Positions 41,950 to 49,956 of a stretch of 64,000 nt of DNA are shown here, one piece after another (position 1 is the first letter of the stretch; every line of letters starts with the position of its first letter). The stretch is taken from assembly GCF_001046895.1 (NCBI RefSeq), contig NZ_CAQI01000059.1:271796-335795 (forward strand), read 5' to 3'. The position numbers were made by a program, and so were the translations under genes. This DNA comes from Pseudarthrobacter siccitolerans (GTDB lineage Bacteria > Actinomycetota > Actinomycetes > Actinomycetales > Micrococcaceae). Below the pieces are notes generated by a model. That model was given only the letters and a program-made list of their open reading frames with translations. It was not told where the DNA came from and made no database searches.

Positions 41950-42707
41950 CCATCGCGGTCCGGAACGTCTCCAAAAGCTACGGCGGCCAGGCAGTGCTTG
42001 ACGATGTCAGCTGTGTGATCCCCGAGGGCGGCATCACGTCCATCATCGGCCCCAACGGGGCGGGCAAGTCCACTTTGCTGTCACTGATCAGCCGGCTGCA
42101 GCCGCTCGAGGCGGGCGCGGTCTCCGTGGCGGGCTTGGACATCGCAGCGACTGACAGCCGGGAACTGGCCCGGACCATGGCCATCCTGCGTCAGGAGAAC
42201 CACCTGACCATGCGGCTCACCGTGCGGGACCTCGTGGCCTTCGGCCGGTTCCCGCACTCCGGCGGACGCCCCACCGTAGAGGACCTGGCCAAGGTGGAAG
42301 AGGCCATCGCCCACCTGGACCTGACGCCCATGGCGGACAAATTTGTGGACGAGCTTTCGGGCGGCCAGCGTCAGCGGGCCTTCATCGCCATGGTGCTGGC
42401 CCAGGATACGCGGTACCTGCTCCTGGACGAACCGCTGAACAATCTGGACATGAAGCACTCGGTGGAGATGATGCGGCTCCTGCGCCGGCTGGCCGACGAG
42501 TTCGGCAAAACCATCGTCCTGGTGGTCCACGACATCAACTTCGCGTCCTGCTACTCGGACACCATCCTGGCCATGAAGGACGGGCGGCTGGTCCACCAGG
42601 GCAGCCCCCGGCAGATCATGCAACAGGCCATGCTCCGCGACGTCTACGACATCGACATCCGCATCGAGGACATCGACGGCAACCGGATCGGCGTCTACTT
42701 CGCCTGA
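41946..42707 (+). CDS. Iron-siderophore ABC transporter ATP-binding protein
   Basis: A 253-residue FepC/YclP-type ATPase. Walker A is GPNGAGKS (about residues 36-43), the signature LSGGQRQR and Walker B YLLLDEP follow in order, and VVHDINFAS holds the switch His. It powers the two FecCD permeases and ends the operon; an imperfect tandem repeat begins 9 nt after its stop. Confidence 0.95.
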   Translation: MTIAVRNVSKSYGGQAVLDDVSCVIPEGGITSIIGPNGAGKSTLLSLISRLQPLEAGAVSVAGLDIAATDSRELARTMAILRQENHLTMRLTVRDLVAFGRFPHSGGRPTVEDLAKVEEAIAHLDLTPMADKFVDELSGGQRQRAFIAMVLAQDTRYLLLDEPLNNLDMKHSVEMMRLLRRLADEFGKTIVLVVHDINFASCYSDTILAMKDGRLVHQGSPRQIMQQAMLRDVYDIDIRIEDIDGNRIGVYFA

Positions 42708-42716
42708 CCTTCCCCC

Positions 42717-42795
42717 GACGCCCGCTCACTTGTGGCCGCCTTCCTTCCGACCCCCGCTCCCTTGTGGCCGCATTTTCCCCGACGCCCGCTCACTT
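42717..42795. repeat. Imperfect 31-32-bp tandem repeat behind the siderophore operon
   Basis: Three units begin at 42717, 42748 and 42780. The core CGACGCCCGCTCACTTGTGG recurs as CGACCCCCGCTCCCTTGTGG and, truncated, as CGACGCCCGCTCACTT. Unit length is close to that of the repeat at 27846 and both contain a CTCACTT heptamer (inverted in the other locus). The last unit ends 19 bp before the GNAT start. Confidence 0.75.
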
Positions 42796-42813
42796 CTGTG
42801 CGAGGCTGGGCTG

Positions 42814-43335
42814 GTGACCGAGAGCCAAGCTGCCGTGCCCTTTCTCCTGACCTCCGACGTCGACGGCGGGACTTTCCGCCTGCGCCACGCCCTAAGGGCG
42901 GATCTGCCGTCCATCGTGGGACTGCTCGCGGACGATTCCCTGGGCTCCGGGCGCGAACGCCAAGAGGACCTGGCGCCCTACGAGCGGGCCTTCGACGCGA
43001 TCGATGCCGATCCCTCCCACCTGCTCATTGTGGGGGAGGTGCTGCCGGGCGGGACCGCTCAGGCAGAAGTGGTTGCCACCTTCCAGCTCAGCTTCCTGCC
43101 CGGCATCTCACGGCAGGGGGCCTGGCGCTCGCAGATCGAGGGAGTGCGGGTGGCGAGCAGTCTCCGGGGCCAGGGCATCGGCAACTTGATGGTGCAGTGG
43201 GCCATCGAGGAGTCCCGGCGCCGAAGCTGCGCGCTGATGCAACTGACTACACACAAGACGCGTGTGGCCGCGCACCGGTTCTATGAGCGGCTCGGTTTCG
43301 AAGCCGGCCATGAAGGCATGAAACTGATGCTCTAA
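42814..43335 (+). CDS. GNAT family N-acetyltransferase
   Basis: A 173-residue acetyltransferase; the acetyl-CoA loop is SSLRGQGIGNLMVQW (about residues 109-123) followed by THKTRVAAHRFYERLGFEAGHEGMKL. I place the start at GTG 42814, where GAGG lies 8 nt upstream and recognisable sequence begins; the open frame to 42730 runs through the tandem repeat and is unlikely to be coding. Acceptor substrate unknown. Confidence 0.82.
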   Translation: MTESQAAVPFLLTSDVDGGTFRLRHALRADLPSIVGLLADDSLGSGRERQEDLAPYERAFDAIDADPSHLLIVGEVLPGGTAQAEVVATFQLSFLPGISRQGAWRSQIEGVRVASSLRGQGIGNLMVQWAIEESRRRSCALMQLTTHKTRVAAHRFYERLGFEAGHEGMKLML

Positions 43336-43355
43336 ACCGCACCCTGAAAACCCGC

Positions 43356-43402
43356 AAACAGCAAACCCTCCATCACGCCATGTGATAGAGGGTTTGCTGT
43401 TT
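43356..43402. terminator. Bidirectional terminator
   Basis: AAACAGCAAACCCTC (43356-43370) pairs with GAGGGTTTGCTGTTT (43388-43402), continuing after one mismatch as ATCAC/GTGAT around a 5-nt loop. It separates the convergent GNAT and sugar transporter genes; A-rich and T-rich ends suit termination from both sides. Confidence 0.85.
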
Positions 43403-43427
43403 AGCTGCGAAAGCTGATGGGGGGTTG

Positions 43428-44867
43428 TTAGGCCTTCTTGGAGCCCTTCGCCACGAAGAGCGTTTCGGCCTGCTCCAGCGACATCCCGTTCGTTTCCGGC
43501 ACCTTGAACATCACAAAGAAGAACGACGCCGCCGCGAACAGTGCGTACATGGCGTACGTGAGCGGCAGCGAACCGGCGGCCATCACCGGGAAGCTCAGGG
43601 TGATGGCAAAGTTTGCCACCCACTGCGCGGCCGCCGCCAGGCCCAGTGCGCGGGCGCGGATGCGGGACGGGAAGATCTCGCCCAGGAGCACCCACACGAG
43701 CGGTCCCCAGGACGCGCCGAAGCTGACCACAAATACGTTGGCGGCAACCAGTGCCACCGGACCCCAGGCGCCCGGCAGGGAGATGTCGTCGCCGGACCCC
43801 ACTGCCGAGGAAAACGCCAGCGCCATGGCGCCCAAGGACACGGCCATGCCTACCGAGCCGGCCAGCAGGATGGGCCGGCGGCCGATCCGGTCCACCAGGG
43901 CTATGGCCACGAGGGTGACCAGGATGTTCGTGACGGAGGTGGCCACGGAGATGGCGAGCGAGTCCTTTTCCTGAAAGCCCACCGCCTTCCACAGGGTGGT
44001 GGAGTAGTAGAAGATCACGTTGATGCCCACGAACTGCTGCAGGACGGACAGGATGATGCCCACCCAGACCACTGCCTGCAGGCCGAACGCCTTGCCGCGC
44101 AGGGAGCCCTTCTGGCCGGCGAGCTTGTCCTCCTCGATGGCTTCGCGGATCTCGCGGATGTGCCGGTCGGTGTCCTCCGCCGGGGCAATCGAATCAAACA
44201 CCGTGCGGGCTTCGTCCTCCTTGCCCAGGAACACCAGGAACCGCGGGGATTCGGGCAGGGTGTAGGCAACCCAGCCGTACACCACGGCGGGCACGGCGGC
44301 GGCCAGGAACATCCAGCGCCAGGCCTCGATCCCCAGCCAGAAGGACTGGTCGGCGCCGCCGGCACTGGTGGCGAACAGTGCATCGGAGAGCAGCGCGGCG
44401 AAGATACCTGTGGTGATGGCCAGCTGCTGCAGCGATGCGAGGCGGCCGCGGACCTTGCGCGGCGAGATCTCCGAGATGTAGGCAGGGGCGATGACCGAGG
44501 CCAGGCCGATGCCCAATCCGCCCACCAGGCGCCAGAAGATCAGGTCCCAGACGCTGAAGGCGAAGCCGGTGCCGATGGCGCTGACCAGGAACAGCAGCGC
44601 TCCCAGCTTCATGGCGGGGACGCGGCCGTAGCGGTCGGCGACCTTTCCGGCCAGGTAGGCGCCGGCGGCGCAGCCCAGCAGGGCGACGGCGACGGCGAAG
44701 CCCGTCACGGCCTCGGACAGCGCGAACTCGTCCTTCATGGCATCCACGGCGCCGTTCACCACGGACGAGTCAAAGCCGAACAGGAATCCGCCCACCGCAC
44801 CTGCAAGTGCCAGCCAGATCACCCGCCGCGGTATCTGGGCGGTTGTCTGCTCCTGGGCAGTGGGCAT
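43428..44867 (-). CDS. Sugar porter family MFS transporter
   Basis: A 479-residue 12-helix sugar:proton symporter. Family signatures are DRYGR after helix 2, PESPR at the centre, DRIGRRP in the second half and PETNG near the C-terminus; QQFVGINVIFYY is the sugar-binding helix 7. It may import hexoses, pentoses or polyols. The ATG at 44867 has GGGAG 5 nt upstream; the longer frame is unsupported. Confidence 0.93.
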   Translation of the reverse strand: MPTAQEQTTAQIPRRVIWLALAGAVGGFLFGFDSSVVNGAVDAMKDEFALSEAVTGFAVAVALLGCAAGAYLAGKVADRYGRVPAMKLGALLFLVSAIGTGFAFSVWDLIFWRLVGGLGIGLASVIAPAYISEISPRKVRGRLASLQQLAITTGIFAALLSDALFATSAGGADQSFWLGIEAWRWMFLAAAVPAVVYGWVAYTLPESPRFLVFLGKEDEARTVFDSIAPAEDTDRHIREIREAIEEDKLAGQKGSLRGKAFGLQAVVWVGIILSVLQQFVGINVIFYYSTTLWKAVGFQEKDSLAISVATSVTNILVTLVAIALVDRIGRRPILLAGSVGMAVSLGAMALAFSSAVGSGDDISLPGAWGPVALVAANVFVVSFGASWGPLVWVLLGEIFPSRIRARALGLAAAAQWVANFAITLSFPVMAAGSLPLTYAMYALFAAASFFFVMFKVPETNGMSLEQAETLFVAKGSKKA

Positions 44868-45024
44868 GGTTCTCCCTTGGTCTGGGGTTGGGTGGACGCG
44901 GTGCGGACGTCGTCGGCTGCGGAACCGGCCAGCAGGCCGGCGCACACGCGGTAAACAGTGTTCCACGCCACCGCGAACTCTTCCAGTCAGCAGCGTTCCA
45001 GGGCGGCTCGCCTGCAAAACAACA
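44868..45024 (-). promoter_or_regulatory. Upstream region of the sugar porter gene
   Basis: These 157 bp, with the two hairpins that follow, form the 339-bp gene-free stretch 44868-45206. Apart from the Shine-Dalgarno I see a short GGCCAGCAGGCC dyad (44926-44937) but no convincing promoter hexamers or ORF. Confidence 0.3.
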
Positions 45025-45058
45025 GGGGACGACGGCGGGCCGGGCCGCCGTCGTCCCC
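45025..45058 (-). terminator. Second terminator hairpin between the two MFS genes
   Basis: GGGGACGACGGCGG (45025-45038) and CCGCCGTCGTCCCC (45045-45058) make a perfect 14-bp stem with a 6-nt loop. On the minus strand it is followed by TGTTGTTTTG, a T-rich tail typical of intrinsic terminators. Confidence 0.75.
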
Positions 45059-45151
45059 TTCCGGCGGGTGCCGCTGGGCTATGCCGCGTCACGGAGGGCA
45101 CGCTTTTGCCGCCTTCTACGGCCGCCGGGGCCGTGATTCCGGGGAACAGCA

Positions 45152-45182
45152 ACGGCAGGCAGTCCAAAAGACTGCCTGCCGT
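45152..45182 (-). terminator. Terminator directly behind the DHA2-type efflux gene
   Basis: A 13-bp perfect stem (45152-45164 with 45170-45182; core GGCAGGCAGTC) closes a CAAAA loop, 24 nt beyond the efflux gene stop. With the hairpin at 45025-45058 it forms a tandem terminator. Confidence 0.8.
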
Positions 45183-45206
45183 GACGGGCCTTCTGCTGCG
45201 GTACGG

Positions 45207-46859
45207 CTAGTGCACCGAGGCCGGCTCCTGCGGGGCAGCCTTGGGGTCGGAGAGCTTCTTCTTGGGCAGGGCGAGGCTGATCAGGAACGCGACCGCGGTG
45301 AGGACGGACGCGGTGATCATCACGGCGTCGATCGCGTAGGCGAAGCCCTCCGTAATGGGGCGGGTCAGGGTGCTGTTGGCGGCGTGGAGCCAGCTGGTGT
45401 CGTTGAGGGAGTCGTTGGACGCTCCGTTCTGGAAGAACTCGTACAGCTTGGCGTTGGCGGGGTCGGCTGCCACGGCGGGGTCCTGCAGGACGGCCTGGTA
45501 GTCCGGGCTGGCCATGGCCGACTTCATGCTGTCCGCGATCCGGCTGGCGGCGAGGCTGAACAACATCGAGATGAACACGGCCGTGCCCACGGCGCCGCCC
45601 ATCGACCGGAAGAACGCGGCGGAGGAGGTGCCCACGCCCATGTCCTTGGGCGGCACGGAGGTCTGCATCGCCAGGGTGAGCGGCTGCATGCAGAAGCCCA
45701 GCCCTATGCCGAAGAACACCGCAATCACGCCGGGGACCCACAGACCCGTATCCACGCCCAGGGAGAATCCCATCACCAGCGCGGCAACGGTCAGGAGGGC
45801 AGTGCCCAGGATGGGGAAGATCCGGTAGGTTCCCGACGCCGAGATGGTGCGTCCGGCGGTAATGGAACCGGTCAGGATGCCCACGGTGAAGGTGATCATC
45901 ATCAGGCCGGCCTCCGTGGGGGTCAGCCCCTTCACCAGCTGCAGATACATCGGGAGCATGGCGATCGCCCCGAACATCCCGATGCCGATGATGAAGTTCA
46001 GCAGCGAGGACAGGCCGAAGGTTGTGTTCCTGAAGAGCCGGAGCGGGATCAGGGCGTAGTCACCGGCACGGCGCTCGGCCAGCAGGAACCAGACGATGCC
46101 CACAATGCCCAATCCGTAGCAAAGGAACGAGTTCAGCGAAGCCCAGCCCCAGCTGCGCCCCTGTTCCGCCACCAGCAGCAGCGGGACGATCGCGAGCGTG
46201 ATGGCAGCCGCGCCGAAGTAGTCGATCTTCTGCTTCACGTGCTTGGCTGGCAGGTGCAGGAAGAGGAACACCACTGCCAGTGCAGCCAGGCCGATGGGCA
46301 GGTTGATAAAGAACACCCAGCGCCAGCCGTCGAAACCCAGGATGTTGGCCGAACCGGCGAACGCCCCGCCCACCACGGGGCCAAGCACCGAGGAGATGCC
46401 GAAGACAGACATGAAGTAGCCCTGGTACTTGGCCCGGTCCTTCAGGGAGACAATGTCGCCGATGATGGTCAGCGCGAGTGCCAGCAGGCCGCCGGCGCCC
46501 AGCCCCTGAACGCCGCGGGCAATGGCGAGTTCGGTCATGGAGTGGACCGACCCCGCGTACAGGGAGCCTGCCAGGAAGATAACGATGGCCGTCAGGTACA
46601 GCGGGCGGCGGCCGAAGATGTCGCTCAGCTTGCCGTACAGCGGCGTGCTCACGGTGGACGTGATGAGGTACGCGGTGGTGGCCCACGCCTGGAGCGAGAG
46701 TCCGTCCAGGTCGTTGGCGATGGTGTAGATGGACGTGGACACGATGGTCTGGTCCAGCGAGGCGAGGAACATGCCCAGCATCAGGCCCACCATCACGGTG
46801 ACGATTTGGCGTTGCGTGAGGGTTTCTCCGGCGGCGCGCGTGGCAGGGGGTTGGGACAT
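45207..46859 (-). CDS. MDR family MFS transporter (DHA2/EmrB-QacA type, 14 helices)
   Basis: A 550-residue drug:proton antiporter-like protein. It shows the DHA2 start (GLMLGMFLASLDQTIVSTSI), motif A GKLSDIFGRRP and enough hydrophobic segments for 14 helices plus a long loop before the last helix. It likely exports hydrophobic or cationic toxic compounds. GGAG precedes the ATG, and a 23-bp dyad 28 bp upstream may be the binding site of an unlinked repressor. Confidence 0.92.
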   Translation of the reverse strand: MSQPPATRAAGETLTQRQIVTVMVGLMLGMFLASLDQTIVSTSIYTIANDLDGLSLQAWATTAYLITSTVSTPLYGKLSDIFGRRPLYLTAIVIFLAGSLYAGSVHSMTELAIARGVQGLGAGGLLALALTIIGDIVSLKDRAKYQGYFMSVFGISSVLGPVVGGAFAGSANILGFDGWRWVFFINLPIGLAALAVVFLFLHLPAKHVKQKIDYFGAAAITLAIVPLLLVAEQGRSWGWASLNSFLCYGLGIVGIVWFLLAERRAGDYALIPLRLFRNTTFGLSSLLNFIIGIGMFGAIAMLPMYLQLVKGLTPTEAGLMMITFTVGILTGSITAGRTISASGTYRIFPILGTALLTVAALVMGFSLGVDTGLWVPGVIAVFFGIGLGFCMQPLTLAMQTSVPPKDMGVGTSSAAFFRSMGGAVGTAVFISMLFSLAASRIADSMKSAMASPDYQAVLQDPAVAADPANAKLYEFFQNGASNDSLNDTSWLHAANSTLTRPITEGFAYAIDAVMITASVLTAVAFLISLALPKKKLSDPKAAPQEPASVH

Positions 46860-46886
46860 GGGTGCTCCAGAGGAAGAATTACGCTT

Positions 46887-46909
46887 GATAGTTGCTTTCA
46901 GTAACTATC
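46887..46909. promoter_or_regulatory. Operator-like dyad upstream of the efflux gene
   Basis: GATAGTTGCT (46887-46896) and AGTAACTATC (46900-46909) are inverted repeats matching at 9 of 10 positions around a TTC centre, 28 bp before the efflux ATG. The AT-rich, MarR/TetR-like shape suggests a repressor site. No regulator is adjacent. Confidence 0.55.
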
Positions 46910-46969
46910 TTACGCAGAGACTTATTCCCTGGAACAGAAGTTTCTTTTTACCTACCGGGCGGGCGCCCC

Positions 46970-47464
46970 TCAGCGCTCCACGAGAATTCCGTCGGGATCG
47001 CACCAGATGGTGGCACCGGGGCGGATGGTCACACCGTCAATTTCGAGCTCAACATCCACCTCGCCGGCCCCCTCCTTCGCGCTCTTGCGCGGGTTGCTGC
47101 CCAGGGCCTTGACGCCAAGGTCCAGCGCGGCGATCGCCTCGCGGTCCCGGATTGCCCCATTGATAACGACGCCGGCCCAGCCGTTCGCCACGGCGCTTTC
47201 GGCGATCATGTCCCCCATCAATGCCGTGCCCAGCGAGCCGCCGCCGTCCACCACCAGCACGTTCCCGTTTCCCGGCGTGGCCAGGGTGGACTTCACCAGC
47301 GCGTTGTCCTGGAAGCAGCGGATGGTCCTTACCGCACCGCTGAAATGCGAGCGGCCGCCCAGGGACTGGAACTGCAGTGACACCGATGCCAGCTCGTCAC
47401 CGCGTTCGTCGTACAGGTCTGCGGTAGCGATGTTGTTGGCGGGGTTTTGGGCTGGTGCCGTCAT
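46970..47464 (-). CDS. rraA: RraA family protein (RNase E regulator / HMG-oxaloacetate aldolase)
   Basis: A 164-residue RraA/MenG-family protein with IATADLYDERGD at the N-terminus, VDGGGSLGTALMGDMIAESA and GWAGVVINGAIRD (conserved Arg/Asp). In E. coli RraA inhibits RNase E; relatives with the same Arg-Asp residues act as 4-hydroxy-4-methyl-2-oxoglutarate/oxaloacetate aldolases. The role here is undecided. GGAG lies 6 nt before the ATG. Confidence 0.9.
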   Translation of the reverse strand: MTAPAQNPANNIATADLYDERGDELASVSLQFQSLGGRSHFSGAVRTIRCFQDNALVKSTLATPGNGNVLVVDGGGSLGTALMGDMIAESAVANGWAGVVINGAIRDREAIAALDLGVKALGSNPRKSAKEGAGEVDVELEIDGVTIRPGATIWCDPDGILVER

Positions 47465-47606
47465 GGGTTCTCCAGGTCTTCAGTACTTACACGTTTGCGG
47501 TTGCCGGGCAGCACGCTGCCACAAGTTAGGTTGCCGAATAACAAGCCGGGCGATGAAGCCCACGATAGTCTGACTTTTATCGCTAACCGTCCAGGGGGAA
47601 CCAGCC

Positions 47607-48929
47607 ATGAGCCTGCCAGACACACCCGCAGCAGCGGATCCCGGCCCGGCGCCGGACCCTGGTTCTTCCTCAAAACCCGGCGGCGGAGCGGAGCACTCGA
47701 CGGCGGCGCTCGCCGAACCGACGGCGAAGGTCACCGCGCGGTGGGTAACGGGGCTGGTGCTGGTCAACGTCGGCATCAATGCCGCGTTCTTCGGGCCCAT
47801 CAACATCTTTATCGCCGAGCAGGCCATTGGCATCGACGAAACAAACAAGGAAGCCATCGCGTCCCTCGTGCTTGGGTGCGGTGCCGCCGTATCCCTGGTG
47901 GCCAATCCGCTGTTCGGGGCGCTGTCTGACCGGACGGTCTCGGGTTTCGGGCGGCGTGCCCCCTGGGTACTGGGCGGTGCCGTCCTGGCCACGGCAGCAT
48001 TGCTGGCGTTGTCCGGGGCCACAGCCGTTGCCCTGATGGTCCTGTTCTGGTGCCTGGTCCAGCTGGGCGCCAACGCGGCCTATGCGGCCATCACCGCCGC
48101 CATCCCGGACCGGGTGCCGGTGCTGCAGCGCGGCGGAGTGGGGGGAGTTGCGGCCCTGGGCCAAACAGTGGGCATCCTCCTGGGTTCAGTCTTCGGGGCG
48201 GTGGTGTCGGGAAACTACATGGTGGGCTACGCCCTGTGTGCTGCCGCCCTGCTGTTCTCGGTGCTGCCGTACTTGTTCCACCGGAATGACCCGCCGCTGC
48301 CGAGGGCGCTCCGCCCGCCTTTCTCGTGGCGCAGCTTCCTCCGCGGCTTCTGGATCAGCCCGGCCCGCCACCCGGACTTCGCCTGGGCCTGGCTCACCCG
48401 CTTCCTGATGAACGTCTGCAACCAGTTGACCATCGTGTACCTGATCTTTTTCCTCGGGGACGTCCTCAAGCTTGAGAACCCGGCGCTGGGAGTCCTGATC
48501 CTGACCGGCATTTATGCGGCGTTGGTGATGGTTACTGCGGTGATCGCGGGGCCGTGGAGCGACCGGCTGGGCCGGCGGAAGCCGTTTGTGATCGGATCCT
48601 CAGTCCTCATTGCCCTCGCGGGCCTCACTATGGCGTTTTTCCCAGTATGGACCGGCGCACTGGTTGGCGCCGCCATCCTCGGCGTGGGGTTCGGCGCCTA
48701 CCAGGCCGTTGACTTTGCGCTGCTGACGCAGGTGCTGCCGCAGGCCGCCGACCGTGGCAAGGATATGGGGGTCATTAACGTGGCCGCTTCGCTGCCGCAG
48801 GTGTTCGCGACCGGCCTCGCGTTCCTCGCGGTGACGTACTTCGGGGGGTACTTCACGCTGTTCATGACTGCGGCTGTCGTGGGCCTCCTGGGTGCGGTGT
48901 TTGTCGTCAAGATCAAGGGTGTCCGCTGA
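47607..48929 (+). CDS. MFS transporter (sugar/GPH-like, 12 helices)
   Basis: A 440-residue major facilitator with a 40-residue Pro/Ala-rich cytoplasmic N-terminus and about 12 helices. GALSDRTVSGFGRRAPW and GPWSDRLGRRKP are the two motif-A loops, a pattern shared with the SLC45/sucrose-type and GPH carriers. Substrate unknown. AGGGGGA precedes the ATG. It is divergent from rraA. Confidence 0.85.
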   Translation: MSLPDTPAAADPGPAPDPGSSSKPGGGAEHSTAALAEPTAKVTARWVTGLVLVNVGINAAFFGPINIFIAEQAIGIDETNKEAIASLVLGCGAAVSLVANPLFGALSDRTVSGFGRRAPWVLGGAVLATAALLALSGATAVALMVLFWCLVQLGANAAYAAITAAIPDRVPVLQRGGVGGVAALGQTVGILLGSVFGAVVSGNYMVGYALCAAALLFSVLPYLFHRNDPPLPRALRPPFSWRSFLRGFWISPARHPDFAWAWLTRFLMNVCNQLTIVYLIFFLGDVLKLENPALGVLILTGIYAALVMVTAVIAGPWSDRLGRRKPFVIGSSVLIALAGLTMAFFPVWTGALVGAAILGVGFGAYQAVDFALLTQVLPQAADRGKDMGVINVAASLPQVFATGLAFLAVTYFGGYFTLFMTAAVVGLLGAVFVVKIKGVR

Positions 48930-49066
48930 CCCGCCGGGATACCGGAAGTAAGGCACCTGACGAATTACGCCACACGGCTGTGCCGTATAGTTGAACCGGA
49001 TCGCAGGCGGTCCGGGATGGGGACGCTCCCGGCTGCTGCACCGTCAAAACACAACCCGGAATACAG

Positions 49067-49675
49067 ATGCCTGAGACTCTTCCAGACCATCCGCCCATGG
49101 CCGCCATGCCCTCAGCCCCGCGTCAGCGGCTGCGCTATTCACGCATCCTGGACAATGCCGCCGGGTTTGCCCGGAAGGGCCTGGACTCCGTGGACCTGGC
49201 CGAGGTCGCGGCCAAGGCGGACGTTCCGCTGGGTACGCTGTACCGCTACTTTCCCACCCCAACGCACCTGATGCTCGCCCTCTACCGGCACCAGCTTGGC
49301 GAGCTGCAGGCTGCGGGCCGGAGCACCGCAGCCAGGTTCCGCGGCCGCGCCTTGGGCGGCCTGGTGATGGAAATTTTCCACATGCGCGTGATGCAGCCGG
49401 CGGTGGAGCAGTGCCTGAGCCGCGGCGTGTACCTTCCGGACCGGGACACCACCACCCTGCTGCGCGAGATCGACGCGCTGGGCGAAAAAGTGGTGGCCAC
49501 CGCCTGCGGTGATCCCATTGTGGCCAGGGTGCTCCTGTTGACGGTCACTGGTCTGGTCCAGTCCGTCCGGAACCGCCGGCTGTCCCTCTTCGAGGCCGAG
49601 GAAGACCTCAAAAAGGCCTGCACAAGGCTCGCTCCGGCCGCCGAAGGCAGCTACACACTCCATCAGAGCGCGTAA
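49067..49675 (+). CDS. TetR family transcriptional regulator
   Basis: A 202-residue regulator; the N-terminal domain contains LAEVAAKADVPLGTLYRYFPTPTHLM (helix-turn-helix, about residues 44-69) and the C-terminal ligand domain is divergent. It lies downstream of the MFS gene and upstream of malic enzyme on the same strand but with gaps of 137 and 281 bp, so targets are uncertain. An ACGGC-TGT-GCCGT palindrome (48974-48986) upstream may be its site. Confidence 0.88.
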   Translation: MPETLPDHPPMAAMPSAPRQRLRYSRILDNAAGFARKGLDSVDLAEVAAKADVPLGTLYRYFPTPTHLMLALYRHQLGELQAAGRSTAARFRGRALGGLVMEIFHMRVMQPAVEQCLSRGVYLPDRDTTTLLREIDALGEKVVATACGDPIVARVLLLTVTGLVQSVRNRRLSLFEAEEDLKKACTRLAPAAEGSYTLHQSA

Positions 49676-49890
49676 CTGGCCTAGACCAATAACGCATTAA
49701 ATCGGGCTTATTACCGTGGTGTGGATCACAATCGGTCCTGAAAAAGCGTTTTAGCACCAGCAGGCGACGTCAAATCGCCCGGGGGTACCCTTTTCCGCTG
49801 TCTACCATGGGAAACGGAGCAGCAGGGAGCATCCCCGACGCTCCCACGGACCCGCCACCCCTGGGTAATCCGCCGCATCTCTTCCAATGC

Positions 49891-49912
49891 CTCAGGCCTG
49901 TTTGGGCCTGAG
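49891..49912 (+). promoter_or_regulatory. Hairpin in the malic enzyme leader
   Basis: CTCAGGCC (49891-49898) pairs with GGCCTGAG (49905-49912) around a 6-nt loop, 44 nt before the malic enzyme GTG. The remaining 281-bp gap contains AT-rich sequence likely to hold the promoter but nothing else recognised. Confidence 0.35.
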
Positions 49913-49956
49913 CCCCATGTGCCGTGTGACCACGGCGAGCACCAGGAGACAACGAC

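Noticed and set aside
42730..42813. Upstream part of the GNAT open frame
   Set aside because: It translates the tandem repeat and lacks a ribosome-binding site; family sequence starts after GTG 42814.
43425..46904. Two long plus-strand open frames (509 and 648 codons)
   Set aside because: They are antisense to the two MFS transporter genes, which have full family signatures; the frames are His/Gly/Arg-rich and without motifs.
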